Shown one piece after another: positions 1 to 13,213 of a stretch of DNA of 64,000 nucleotides. The stretch is from assembly GCF_000165425.1 (NCBI RefSeq), contig NW_001799244.1, forward strand, positions 374,118 through 438,117, given 5' to 3'. A program made the position numbers and the translations under genes. The notes under the pieces are model-generated. The model worked only from the letters and a program-made list of their open reading frames with translations. It ran no database searches and was not told where the DNA came from. Numbering within the stretch: position 1 is the first letter of the stretch; each line of letters starts with the position of its first letter. This stretch comes from Paramecium tetraurelia. Its lineage: Eukaryota; Ciliophora; Oligohymenophorea; Peniculida; Parameciidae.

Positions 1-205
1 TCATGGAATTACCTTAAATAGCAATATAAAATTATAACTCATAACCATGCCAATAGTTTTTATAGTGTGGATTCGAGATAAATTAATAATTCAACTCCAG
101 CAACAAGTTAGAGCTTTACAAAAATCAGAATTCGAAAATCTAACCATTCCCAACTATCAAAAGAATGATTCATAAATATGTATTTATAATTATATAAACA
201 TTTGA
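1..205 (+). CDS. 3' end of a gene entering from the left (partial)
   Basis: The first 205 bases look coding on the plus strand, but the frame is not certain. One frame runs open to TGA at 203-205 and gives a Gln-rich, coiled-coil-like tail (KLIIQLQQQVRALQKSEFE). A second frame ends at TGA 166-168. No family is recognised. It is convergent with the next gene, whose stop lies at 215, a spacing typical of this window. Confidence 0.3.
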
Positions 206-214
206 TTATTAACT

Positions 215-1108
215 TCATTCTATTTATTTAAATAAATTCTTAATTTAATCTTTCAGCTATTTCAAAGTAAGTGTATCATTGACCGAGAATTACTTTTCAC
301 TTTATTGTGAATCTAACTATTTTTATTTTGAAATGCTTAATGCTCTTTTTGAAATTTAGCCACCCTTTTGTTTCTTGGTATCATTGTTTCCCTTTTGAGA
401 GGGTCTCTAACCTTTGCTTATTCTTCTCCCTCTTTTTAAACCAGGTTTTTGGTCAACTTAATTTTCTTAGGTTAAATTTTCCTGGTTTTATTTATTTTCT
501 CTTGAATCCTCTTGACTCTTATTCTCCTCATTTTCATCAATTTGTTTTTCTTAAATTATTTGTTAATTTATGGATGTTTGACTTTTCAAGGGTTGTTAGG
601 AATTACTTTCTTTTTCAGAAATTACCTCATAAGAGATTACCAACTCCTATTTTAACTCTCTATTTGATGCGACATGCTTGTTATTTTCTAATGTAACATA
701 ATTTTTTATATATACATTCTTCTTTGATCACTTCTTATGATTTTTTTTCTTCTGATTTTTCTTTACTTTCACTCTTTTCTTCTATTATAGGCTATATGAC
801 TTTTGTGGGTTTTTCATCTGCTGTTTCATACATTGTTTCCGAAGAGGATTCGTCTTTGCGGTATTTTGATTTTTCGCCTCCATTTGTGAATCTCACTTTT
901 AAACTAAATTTTTCTTGGTCTGTTGCAGTCATATTATTCCATTCCGTCATTAATTACTCAAATAATCGGGCTTTGTTTTCATACAATTCTTCAGGACTAT
1001 ATTAATGAATTTTGTAATCCATAAAATATAAAAGCTGAGTGGACTTAACTAATGATATTCAATGATTACTAATCTAATTGGATTAGGTTTTCCTGTTTCA
1101 TTGTTCAT
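215..1108 (-). CDS. HMG-box-like basic protein
   Basis: The predicted protein has 276 residues. Its first ~60 residues fit the layout of an HMG box: KPNPIR at the start, aromatic YFMDYK, then RLFEQL, W and MTATDQEKF in the positions of the third helix. The rest is acidic and Glu/Lys/Gln-rich, followed by a basic GLKRGRR stretch and a C-terminal helix. HMG-box proteins bend DNA in the nucleus, and that is the inferred role. Two introns are proposed. One at 688-715 (28 nt, GTATAT...TTAG) is canonical. One at 1035-1069 (35 nt, ending CAG) is needed to join the start codon to the box and is less certain. The box is divergent, so a search should confirm it. Confidence 0.6.
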
Positions 1109-1860
1109 GATAGCAAAAATAATAAAATTCTTTGAATTTAAAATAATACTATCAAATATCAAAATAATAAAACATACAAAATATTTCAATTTGAAAATAA
1201 TAATAAAAAAAAAAAAGGATTAACAAATAGAGAATTATGAATAAATAAAATAAGAGTTTCTAATAATTGCTATTGATGTGTAATTTGAATTAATAAAATA
1301 TAAATGATAAAAATTAGAGGATAGAATGAGAATAGGATTTTCTTTTTAAAATTAAGTAAATGTGTATCTGTTCTTGAATTAATAAACTTTAAATTTCTAT
1401 GTGTAAACCAATTAATTCATTCTAATCTCTAACCTTATTAAGGACAAATCTAACTAAAGTGTTTTGACCGGCTCTATATTTTACAATAAGAATTGTATTG
1501 AGCATTAAATGTCTTTTTAAAGAAAGGATTAAAATCTGGATTTGTGGTTTGATTAAGCATGAGTAGCAAACTACTGAAACCATTGAGCTAGCTTGGCAAT
1601 TCTAAATAGTGAGGTCTTTAGAAGATAATGGCATTTTTGGATTTCAATTCTAAGAAACAGGGAGGAATAGTATGAATTGGTTTAAGAAATTCATAAAATA
1701 TATTAGGAAATGGAAAAATAAAAAAGTCTAATTGATGTATAAAATTAAAAGTATCGGTAGCTTACTTTTGAATATGGACAGAGTTACGAGGACGAAGTAA
1801 GAAGGAAGTAGTGGTTATATGAGTATATGACTGGATGCTTGAAGGAAGTAAAAAATTTGA
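1109..1860. other. Intergenic, possibly with 5' exons of the cyclase
   Basis: The stretch 1109-1500 is very AT-rich with an A-run near 1205 and shows nothing. From about 1500 to 1860 the composition is more like coding sequence, and an open frame of about 80 codons exists after 1560. I could not join it to the cyclase by a convincing intron, and it has no P4-ATPase motif. It lies between a divergent gene pair, so promoters of both neighbours should be here. Confidence 0.4.
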
Positions 1861-4800
1861 ATGAATGATTAGAAAATTCTGGAGTTATTGAACACTATGT
1901 TTGGGGACTACATTAATGATCTGTTTCTTCTTATTAGTTTTATTCTGATTTTAGTGGGAATAGTTTAGGAGGACAACTAGGAGGATATTATATCGTCGTA
2001 ATTATTGAACAATTTACAAATAGACTCATTTTGTTTATAGTGTACTTATTGCCTTTTCTGATTGAAGCAACGATTAGAGCAATATAATTATTTTTAGAGC
2101 AAAAATAAAGTTGGCAATCTATTTTGCAACAAACACGAATTGCTTACACTAGATTAAAGGGATTTAAACGAGAAGACATGGTTTATAGTGACACCTAGAA
2201 TTACCTTAGACAGGGTCGTTCATCATCAATAAGAAGTATTTAATAACTTGACTCATAATCAAATGTACCTGATGTTCTACCAGCTTCAAACGTAGAGGAT
2301 GTATTTTACAGCAATTTAAAAAGAGGAGACTTCATTCTCCTTAGTCGGAATCAATAATGTCCAGGAGACTTAGTCATATTGGACATGAGCGATAGACATG
2401 GATACTTTTATTCAAAAAGCTATTTCAAGTAGGCTTTTCTTTAGCGCAAAGAACCCATGAAGACCACAAAAGTAGAAATGAATGCGCCTAACAAAGGAGA
2501 TTTGAATTATTTAAGAAGGATATTAAAGGGTAAACTGACATTCAATAATAACTATAATTTTGAATAATTTGAGGGTCACATAAAGTTATCCAAAGACCCC
2601 AAAGGAGAACCCATTTTGCCTGAAAATATTCTGTTTTTTGGATAGGCTCTTCAGTTCAGTGAATGGGTATTTGGAATCCTAATCAATGTAGGAGGACAAT
2701 CTTTATATAGTAGAAATTTGCAATCTGTAAAAAAACAACAGCGAAATAAGAATAGATACAAGAATCTAAGCATTTTGCAACTCTTCCTATATATTATCAT
2801 GCCCATTATTGCATCCTTGATTTAATATTATGGATACCAATCCCATTAATCATTCAGCAATATTATATTACATTGTTATCAGCAATTCCTGGCTGTCCTA
2901 CCCTCTTATTTAAATTTGTTTCTACATTTGTTTGATGTATTCCTAATTATCAGTGAAAATCGATCACAATAATAACAATCGAAAGACTGCAAGGAATTGA
3001 TATTGGAAAATAAGTAAAATACAAAATAATAGAGTATCAATTATCCAGTCAATATGACTCAAATTATGGACACTACTCATGTATTTCTGAATATCCAGAT
3101 ATTGTCTGATGCCAAGATCGAAGCCTTGTGTCATGGAGATAATATTTATCAAATAGATTAAACTCTGATTCCAGATTTAGTCATAAATTAATCTTTTAAA
3201 AAAACACAGTTTTATTACAATTTAACTAAACAAGTGAATGACGAAAACATAGAAATTTTATAGGAGAAGATTGAAACCATCAGTCCAAATGTGCCTCCTC
3301 AGAAATTAAGCATAAATTCTCATCAATAATATAATGTCATCATTAGTAAAGAAACTGCATAAAACAAGAGACCATTCTTTAAATAGAATACTTAAACTCT
3401 TCATTCTCCAGTACTCAATAATCCAAACAGTGCCAGACCCTCTTTAGAAATCTTTCACAGTATGGACGGAGGAGGGTTCATCTCATCCACTTTAGCTGGG
3501 AATCTTCTCAATCAATAACAACATAGTTAAGTTAGTCAGGAACCTGAAGAAGAACAGGTTAAATAAATCCAAATTTACAGAGAAAATACACTTGTTGAAC
3601 TAGGACTAAACTAACCTTTTTAATATTTTGAGTTGTTTTCTGTCATTTCTTTATGTCATCTAACAAGAAGTGAGTTGATGACTAGTGGAGAAGAAAACAG
3701 GTCATCTTAGAAAAATTCAAAATTAGGATTCTCAGAAAGGGAAAGAATCAGAAAACCTAAATTCAATATAGACTAATACTTTCTAGCTGAGGATGAAGCC
3801 CTGTTAAAATTAAGCAAATTATTTAAAATTTCATATAAGACTTATGGATTTAATAGACAAGAGTAACTTTGTTATGTATTGAAAATTAATGATTTAGAAA
3901 TTCCATATTAAATTCATTATAGATTATATCATCAAGGATTTATAGATTACGATGAAACAAAAAATAATAAGATGTTTAAGATCCCATCCAGATTTATCGC
4001 CATGATGATTTAGGATAACAACTTTTAGCTTAAAGAATCAAACCAATTGGTATTATTGTGTAGATTTTGCATTGTAACTATTTCAGATATACCTGGATAT
4101 GAGAAATTCGATTTAGTCAAGAAAGCATCCTTATAGAAATAGATCCAATATTTAATCAATAGAGGAGATATAATCATTTGCTTTTTGAAGATGTCAATTA
4201 AAGAACAAGATCTCCAGGAATCAAAGAGTTTGATCATAAATGACTATGATAAAACTATTTAATTGATAGAGTTAATATCTGAAAATTAGTATGACATTAT
4301 TGGCCTTTTTGGAATTAGTTAAAATGATAATTAGGACTTAATAAAGGAATCGTTTATCACTAACAGATCTAGGATAGTTATTCAATCAGAGAAACCATAT
4401 GAATTGGTTCTACCATTTTGTATTAAGAATAGTGTTTTGCACAATGAAACTATTACTTATAATTTCTAGTCTTCTTCTAGAGATGACATTCTATATCAAA
4501 TTAGATAAATTATCAGTAGTCTAAATCAAGAAGATCCAAAGAAAAGTTCCACTTTAACAAATCGTAGAAATGCTTAAATTTAAAATGATAAAATTAAGAT
4601 CAATAACAATGCCTTAATTATAGATGGAAATGTGTTGGATTTAATCTTAAATGATAAATACCTGACTAATCATTTTGGATTTATAATTCATTTTAATAAA
4701 ATTATTATAGTCTACAACATGAACAACAACTTGAAATAGAAACTATTGAATTTTGTAACTAAATATGATAGTGAATATTATTCGTCGTTATGTGTTAATT

Positions 4801-7800
4801 ATAGTGCAGGATCACACGGATTAGTAAAGATGAGTAATTTCTCTTATTAAAGACATGAGGAGATTGAATCAGACGTGATGGGTTTTATTAACCAATATTC
4901 TGTAAATATTGATGAATTAGAATTGTTTGATAATCTAGTCATCAAGACTGGGTTTCAACTCTTTTAAATTAAGGATGCCACTTAACGTATATGTATTCAA
5001 TGGAACCTATGTTTTGCTTTATTGTAAATGACATTATATTGTTTTCCTGATTATAATGGCTAATTATTATTTAAAGATAGATTATTAATATTGCAAATAC
5101 TGGTGCCTGCAATAATATTGATATATTCAATTAAGACAATATTTGTAGAATAAGAATACTTGACTGTGAAGATAAATACAATAAAGTAGAAATCACTTGA
5201 CTTGAAGAATAATCACATAGTAGAATTACTATTAGAAACTTTGATGGATGTATTTCTACTGACAATTGTTAGATATACGTGCTATATGAATAACATTTAG
5301 ATTGAACTCTACAATACTAAAGAGGAGATTGCCATATTCTTTAGTTTTATTTTGATAATTCATGTCTTAAAGTTGGCATTTTTGTCAAAGGAAATCTATT
5401 TGAGACTATTCTTATCTTTGAGCACTTTACTGTTGATACTCTTGCATATCACAATAGAGATGATAAGTTTGGATTATGTGTTATTGAGAGTGTTATTAAT
5501 ACAACCTACAACTATAATGTCTTTTCTGAGTTTATTGGGGTTAAAAATAGTTATGAATTTATTTGGGCAATTTAGTATATACTTATATAAGAACTTCTTG
5601 GAGAGATCTCAGTAAGATATTGACTTTAATTTGATTTTGGAAATCATAACAAAGGAATTGTAGAGTGTAAAGAATATTTAATATTTGATAAAGAAGGTAT
5701 TTTAGGATTCAGAGATAGATCTATCTGTTAAGTAGATATTGGGAGACAACAAGAATCAGTTAATTTAATTAAACAATTATACATTGAATTTTGAAGAACA
5801 GGTTTATAATTTGGAATTCATCCAGATGTACATATCGAAATGGAAATTCATAGGGATTATCACAAACTTGAGTTATTTCTTCGGTTTGGACATATTTTTG
5901 TTGATACATTACGGATTGAGATTCTAAAAGATAAACACAGCTCTATTTTCAATTATGCTGTTTATGACATTCTGCTAGGTGTTTCTTATTAATTAATCAT
6001 GTTATCCTAGTTACAAGAAGTTGATAATCTATTTTGGATTTCTGTAAACCATTTATAGATTATTCATCATAAGTGTAGATGTGTATGACTAGGAGAACAA
6101 GATGTACGCATTCATCTTCTATTATCTGGTCATATTTTCATTGACTCAGCAGATCAATTATAAGTATGTGTTTATAGTGATCCAATAAATTATTACCTTA
6201 GTATCTGGGATAGTTATGCTGTATGCAAATCAAAAACAACATGCTGATGATGTGTATTTAGGTGAAATCATAGTATTGTTTGTGTCTTTCAGCATTATTT
6301 CTCTATAATCTCGTTACCAGGATGACGTAACACAACGTGAAGATTACATATGTTGGAAGGTCTTAGAAATTGAAAGATCAAAGCATCAATCAGTAATGTC
6401 ATTGTTGTTGCCTCCATTTGTTTTGGGTAGACTCGATCAAGGCCATCTAGATTTCTCAGAGAATTAAGGATTGGTTGGCATCATCTTTGTAGACATGTGC
6501 AGTTTTGATGTGATAGTCAGTGAAGAGGATCAAAACATCGTATAATTGATGGATAACATCTATCGACAATTTGATTAAATCTGTTCATCAACAAATTGTC
6601 AGAAAATAGAAACTGTAGGGAAGACCTACATGGCTTGTTCAGGATTGAAATGTGTAGAGAAATTTCAGCCGAAGGGTCAACATTTGAAGAACCCTATTGA
6701 AAGATTGGTGGAGTTGGCTTTTGGGATCTAGCAAGAGATCACTAATTTCAAATGGGGAACCAATCAAAAGAGTTTTGGATTGAAAATTGGTATTCATTAT
6801 GGTAGAGTGTTAATGGGTGTAATTGGATCAATTAAACCTCAATTTTCATTGATTGGAGATACAGTCAACACGACTAGTAGATTATGTGCTCATTGTCCTG
6901 AAGGTTTAATTCAGATGTCTCTTCAAGCTTATGATCAGATCAAAAATGTTAAATCAATTAAATTCACTACAAATAAAATCGAGGCAAAGGGGAAGGGTAT
7001 AATAGATACTTTTTTGATTGAGAAGAAAAGGAGTTTCGAATAATCATTTAACAACAAATAGAAAAAATCAGAAATGCCTCATATTGATTAAAAGTTGAAA
7101 TTTGTATTGAATAATTAACAGCAATAGCAAAATTCCTTTCGAAATCCTAAGCAAACAAGCATTTCAGCAATTAGACAGAAGACTACAAGACATTTAACTT
7201 ACAAACTAATTCCTTTAGAAATAGGAGGAAATTCAATAATTAAATCCTCCATAGAACAATTAAACTTAATAACCACCAACATAATAGATGATATCTACTT
7301 AACAATAAGGTACTGGATAAAAGGCAGGAAATCTTAATTTCACTGCTAGTTAGTTGTAGTTATTCAGAAAATAAACTAAAAGGAATCTAATGAACAATTA
7401 CATCAATTTACCTTCCATGAATTAGATCACGTCTCCTCAAGCCTTAAATCAGATGTAATCAAATCAGAATGTTCTTGCTCCGAGTAATAAGTTGATTCAT
7501 TAGAAATCTATCTTCAGTCATTAATAATAACAGACTCAACAAACTCAATTAGATAAAATAGATAAGTATCAATTACAATCATCGATTCAAATTCCATAGT
7601 AGGATCCCTCAAATTTGAATATCATAAGTGGAATCCCTGATATACCATTAGATCAATCTTTGAATGTCATGGACTCTTCAATCAAAGAACAAACTCCACT
7701 TAATTGCAGAAAGGATGACCAGAAGAAGTTTATTGATACTACGATTAGGATGATCAAATTTAATGATATAGAATTATTCATAAAATCTAAACCAGAAGTG

Positions 7801-9182
7801 TTCAATAAGACTATCCCTCTATTTAAGATCCAAGAGTTTTTTCTTGAAGGCAAAAGCACAACAATTCAAGAGAATAACAATAATAAATGGCATTTGATTT
7901 CGAAAGAATTTCTATTTGAAGCATTTAAGAATAGTGATGATGTCACCAAATACTACGAGAATGAATTAGAAAATGGCATCAGAAGTGTAATGATCTCATT
8001 GCTGCTCCTATTAATAATACACATCTTCTTCATAATATTTTCTCAATTGCAATCAGTAAATACCTAATAGGCAGTAATAAGAGCACTGGGTTGTTTTTTT
8101 ATTCTAATTGAATTGTACTTCTTGTAGACTCACTTTTTTGAATGGAAAAGAAAGAGATTATTGTAAGTTATACTTATACAACTTGTGAGTCAATGCATCA
8201 TCTTGGGAGTGTTCTATGATTAAGATAAGGACAAATCAGTAATCTTGTCAATTGAATCTATTATTACAAGTTGTCTCCTATTTGCTCACAAATGGCTTTA
8301 TGTTCAAGAGAAGATCTTAATTTGTGCCTTCATGTTCACTGTCTGGTTAATCATTATCAGCTCCGTATTCATCATAGATATTTGGGAGGTATTCTTCCTA
8401 TTAATTTCCATTGCTCTATTGCTATAAAGAGAACTATTAAGTTATTTGTTTTCTTACAAGCAAATGCTCAACTAATAACAAATAGAGATCAAAAAGGAAG
8501 ACAAGATGAATCTTTTAAGTTGTCTATTGCCTATTCATGTGTTGAGTCAATTCTTAGATGATTCCACTAACTCAAGGAAATTCTCTGATGTCTACAATGA
8601 TTGTACTATCTTATTTGCCGATATTGCTGGATTCACTAAGTATTCTTCAAGTGTCCAACCAGAGGAGGTTGTCTCTATGCTTAAAAATTTATTCGATGAG
8701 TTTGATAAACTAACCTAAATACACAATGTATTCAAATTGTATACAATTGGAGACTGCTATGTTGTGATTGGAGTAACTGATAATTTCAAAAGAGATCCCA
8801 TTCAAGAAGCATTCAATGTTGTTGAAATGAGTCTCAATATGTTGGAAGCTATAAGCTTGGTTCGAAATTAAATTAATTACCACGATCTTCATATGAGAAT
8901 TGGAATACACACGGTATTTTTATATATATATCCTAGGGTAATGTTATTGGGGGTATTATTGGAACAGATATCATCAGATATGATGTCTATGGAAAAGACA
9001 TTCTTATTGCCAATAAAATGGAGAGCAGTTCTGAAGAAGGTAGAGTGCTGATATCAGAGACCACTAAGAAATTAATAGAAGACAACTTCGCTTAATCCTA
9101 TATTTTCAATGGAAGAAAATTAATTAATATTCCCTCTATAAACACAACTATTACTGGTTTCTTCTTAGAAACTGCAATTTGA
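1861..9182 (+). CDS. Guanylyl cyclase with N-terminal P4-ATPase-like domain
   Basis: About 2,408 residues after removing introns at 1937-1968, 7310-7349 and 8914-8936. The order is a P4-ATPase-like domain (about residues 1-1030), a first set of membrane helices (5050-6320), a cyclase domain (6440-7030), a Gln/Asn-rich linker, six more helices (7980-8430) and a second cyclase domain (8580-9170). The ATPase part keeps a GDFILLSRNQQCPGDLVILDMSD-like actuator region and paired helices, but the DKTGT site reads MDTTHVFL, so catalysis is unlikely. In the cyclase part the first domain resembles mammalian C2 (KIETVGKTYM, SLIGDTVNTTSR) and the second C1 (FADIAGFT, GDCY). The order is thus swapped. Glu at the purine-selecting Lys position and Ser at the Asp position point to GTP. 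Fusions of this topology are known from Paramecium, Tetrahymena and apicomplexans. The product should sit in a membrane and make cGMP. The start codon follows an in-frame TGA, but upstream exons are possible. Confidence 0.93.
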
Positions 9183-9580
9183 TTAATTAATATCCTACAT
9201 ATATTATTTATATTTTGGATTTCTATAAATTATACATCATTTTTGATGATGTTTCGTCAATTTTAATAGGTGTTTTTATTCTAAAAATCGCATTTTATAT
9301 CCATTATTCAATTAAGACTTTGAGAAATCGAGTTCTTTTAAAAAAGTAATTTAATTAGAGATGAGATATTTGTAAAGTATTTATTATTGAATCTGTATAT
9401 CATTTAATAGATATTTTCAAATATTTACAATGTATTATTATTTGAAATAAAGTATTTATATAAAAAGTAAGGTTTCACTAATGGAAGTATATTAATTTAT
9501 AATCTAAATTTAAAGGTCTAAAATATATTGAGGTTAAATTGAACATTTAGATTATTATAATTAATTATTATAACATTTAT
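9183..9580. other. Intergenic AT-rich spacer
   Basis: About 400 nt of AT-rich sequence with a TGATGATG run near 9245 and no convincing reading frame. It would hold the 3' end of the cyclase transcript and the promoter of the next gene. A small upstream exon carrying a signal peptide for the EGF-like gene could be hidden here, but I did not find one. Confidence 0.4.
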
Positions 9581-11572
9581 ATGAGTTCAGTTTAAAAGGA
9601 ATTAGATAATTCGAATTGCAATGGAAGAGGACTGTATTTTGATTAGGTTTGTGAGTGTGATTTAGGATATTTTGGAACCGAATGTTCTTAAAAGTTAGAA
9701 GACATACACGTTGTCTCTTATTACGCATTTATTGGATTCTTTCTGATCCTCTTTATAGTGCTATTAATTTTAACTGCGAAACAGCTTCATTTATCCGTAA
9801 AGACCAATAAAATCCCGTAATATCAAAGGTACTTTAGCAATAATAATAGTATTTAGAGGATTAAGCTATCTGAAGAATTTTCTAGGTTCCCCATTAAATT
9901 GCATTTTGTGTTTAATGGTATTGTTTAATATTTTAAAAATCTTGTGGCTTTCTTAGGATCCTTTCAAACCATTTGTAACATCAATCATAAAAAGTAGGAT
10001 TATGATAAAAGAGTATTTGAAAGAATTCTAGCAGAGGTAGTGTACACCATCCTTTTTTACATATACGGAATCCTATTAATGGTCTGGTACACAATGTACG
10101 ATGAGATCTCATTCAATATTTCAGAAAGGAATAAAAAATCGAAACTTCAATTATTATTTGGGGATGAATTAAAAGTCGAAACCAGAAAGTGGATATTCGT
10201 ATATTACAAAGATATAATGAAAATAAGACTTTTCTTTGTCTTGTTGATACAATTAACAATTAGTACATTAAATGGTAACATCAATATGTAATTAGGATTA
10301 AGACTAAGCTAAAAGTATAAGACAATACTTTATATTGCGTATTCAATTTTGCTCCTGAATTTCATGTAATATTTATCTACTATACAAAGTTCCTTTATAT
10401 TAGAATTCTATATTTATGGGAGATCACTTAATCAATGCATAGAGTCTCAACTAAGGAAATTAGATGGAGATAGTGACAAGGAGATTCAAGAAAAGTCTGG
10501 CCAAGTGAATTAGTAACAACAAGTAAGTGAATTTAATATATTTGTAAAGATAGTGTACTCCAAGAATTCATTTGGAATTTAATAAGAAGAATAACTCCAA
10601 TCACCAGAAACACAAGATTAATAAGTGTTGAGAATTAGTTCTTAGAGTGAATGTGAAGATAACAATGAGTAAATATAAGCATAACGAGCGTTTCTCTCCG
10701 TCGAAAGATATCATCTTACAAATATCAAAAAGTCAGTCTCCTTTAAGAAATAATTGAATACAATTAAAGAAATTCCAAATGAATTGAGTAATGTAAAAGT
10801 AGTTCAAAGCTCGCAGAATTTGGAAACAGAAAATGAGTTACAGAAAAGCAACTTGAAAACTATTGTAAGTGAGGATTCGTAGAGTTCCAAAGAGGAGGGA
10901 GCCATTCATTAGAAAATGAATTCTTGTTTATTGAAAGAGGATGACAATGTTTAGGAGAGTATACCTTGGGACATATAGAAGAATAGATAGAATATTAGAA
11001 ATATTAAGACCATGCAGATAAAGATTGTTGAGAAGACAAAATAGTAAGTAAGTGAAATAAAAAAGTTTAAGAAGGCTACAATTAAAAATATTAATAGGGA
11101 AGCTTTATTTGATACTCAATAAAATGAAGATCGAAAATCAAAGATCTTATCAGCTGAAGATTTTTAAACAGAAATGTAAGCAGAATAAAAATAAATAAAA
11201 ACAGCTAATCTAAATGCAGATAAAAATGTCATAATTAAAATTCAAATTTTGATATATGCAGGAGTATTTCTAGAAATTTGTTTCGGTCTATTATCAATTG
11301 TAATTTTATTAACAGACTTATTGAAAACACCTACAGGTTAGAAATCATTAAATTAATGTAGGAACTCTATGTTATTTATATATTTCAGCGATGTTATAGT
11401 ACCTATCCTTGATGGCAGTATTGAAGTTATTTAAAGATGTGAGAAGTCCAGAAGTCTTGAATTTGATTTGGATATAAAAAGTAGGGAATGGTAAAAACAA
11501 AGTCAACCAAAAGTTTTTCTTTACGATTCCACAATTATAAACTAAAGTAGACGATTCAAAGAAGAAATTTGA
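9581..11572 (+). CDS. EGF-like domain multi-pass membrane protein
   Basis: A single exon of 663 residues. Residues about 13-36 form an EGF-like module with six cysteines' worth of spacing typical of CxxxG...CxCxxGYxGxxC (CNGRG, VCECDLGYFGTEC). A hydrophobic helix follows immediately (YAFIGFFLILFIVLLIL), then three or four more helices between 10030 and 10420, a long polar Ser/Gln/Lys-rich loop, and a last helix near 11240-11310. The C-terminal ~80 residues are polar. The N-terminus lacks a signal peptide in front of the EGF module, so either the first helix acts as a signal anchor or a 5' exon is missing. No family is recognised beyond EGF. A surface or endomembrane protein is the inference. 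Confidence 0.72.
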
Positions 11573-11932
11573 ATAAAGAATCAATTTGCATATTAGATGA
11601 AAAGTATTTTTTTTGTATATGTTAACACTCAATTAATTTTAATGACAATTCCTATATCAGTTTGATAATAATAAAAATAGATATAACATTAAATTATTAA
11701 TTTAGTTATAAAGATATATCATATTATTATTATATTCATAAATTAGACTACTTGAGTTACATTTTGGTCTCTTGAAGTTCACTTTACTTTATTATTTTAG
11801 GATTCTCATTGTTCCTAAAATTTCAAATAGAGTTGATATCATTTCGGAGAACTCTATGTTATTTTAGTACAAATATGATATGTTCGATCGTCACTATAGC
11901 CTTCTTAAAGCATATATCAAAAGTCTCAATAA

Positions 11933-12628
11933 ATGTATCCTTTTGACTAAAAGTATAGCAACATTTTGATTCTTTAGTATGAGAGGGTTAAAGAATCACC
12001 ATTAAACTAGTTTAGCCCATTTTACAATAGGGTACTCTAGTAATTTCTAGAATTTAACTCTTTTTTCATAGAATGATAATTTTCTAGCGTTTGAGTTCTA
12101 AATCTAACAACAAATTCACTGTTTAAACTCTAAGCTATGCTAAGGCAGTGATATATTAAATAGGGTTAACAGATTAGTGAACATATAGGCAGAAGAGAAG
12201 AATTTATAGTAACAATTTTCACTATAAGATAGCCTATAACCTTGAAGACAGGCTACCCAACCAGCATTGATGGATAAACATTTAGATCTTCCAGGAAATC
12301 AAAGAATATTTGAAAAAATCTTCAATCCTTAAAATTTCAAAGACACCCTTTCCCACATAAATTCATCTTGTGTTGTTAAATAAAATCTTGGCCCTATGTA
12401 TTTTTAAAAAGATATGCGACAAGATAAGAGGTCGTTTTGTAGAAATTATATAAATGAGTTATAAAAATTTAATGGATCGCATTCTAAGCAGGTTTCTATT
12501 GGTTTTGATATATTTAGTAAAATAAATATAAGCAATATAAATGCTATTTAAATGATTATCTAAAATTTAGATAATCAAAATTCTCCATGACTAATAATGA
12601 GAAGTTCAGATTCACATTAAGCAGGTGA
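11933..12628 (+). CDS. Hypothetical protein, four exons
   Basis: The model gives 201 residues. It starts MYPFDQN and has introns at 11953-11977 (25 nt, canonical), 12209-12247 (39 nt, ending AAG) and 12492-12517 (26 nt). The 39-nt intron is a multiple of three and carries an in-frame TGA at 12243. Reading through it would truncate the protein at codon 96, and removing it restores a coherent frame on both sides (EEKNLQ then QATQPALMDKHLDLPGNQ). The product is Gln/Asn-rich with no domain I recognise. Upstream sequence from 11760 may hold further coding bases in the same frame back to a TGA near 11879. Confidence 0.5.
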
Positions 12629-13213
12629 AATATAGGAAAAGTAATTTATTAGGAAATTTAATGCAATAATATTTTTCACTAATAACTATAGAAAAAATAA
12701 AATACTGAAAATAAGGAGTGTTTAAACATGAGGTTTTCTGCAAAATTATATTTTGATATCTCTAAATACTTTAAATTTCCATCAAAATTTTATTTGATTT
12801 AATAACTATATTGTTTGATATTAATTTAATTTGACATCATATCATTTTAAATATTCTCAAAACTCATAAAATATTTTAGAATAGAAATTCATTAACAACA
12901 ATTAAAAGTTATTGGTTCACTTAAGAATTCAAAACTGGATTTTGCAACAAATTTAACGGATTTTCTATATTTCACACTACTTATTAATTATATATATTTT
13001 AATTTATTATCTCTTATTTTTGTGAAGTATCCTAAGTTTTGATTAGTATATAGTATAATTTCTAAAGGGTAGTAGAGTGTTTAGCCACTTAAGAGTGAGA
13101 ATGAAAAATCAATATATCAATTTTCTTAAGTTTGTTATTAATTGTAGTTAATAATTTGATATCCCTATTTAAGAAATTAGGAATTTATTTTTGAATAATA
13201 ATATTATATTAAA
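12629..13213. other. Intergenic AT-rich spacer
   Basis: About 585 nt with no gene seen on either strand. It is very AT-rich and includes a short inverted match around 12555-12580 (ATTATCTAAAATTTAGATAAT), which could form a small hairpin but may be chance in this composition. Confidence 0.45.

Noticed and set aside
7653-7859. Antisense frame inside the cyclase gene
   Set aside because: It mirrors the coding strand of the linker between the two cyclase domains and has no independent support.
12209-12247. In-frame TGA as evidence of a pseudogene or recoding
   Set aside because: A 39-nt GT-AG segment ending AAG contains it and its removal keeps the frame; AAG acceptors occur elsewhere in the window.
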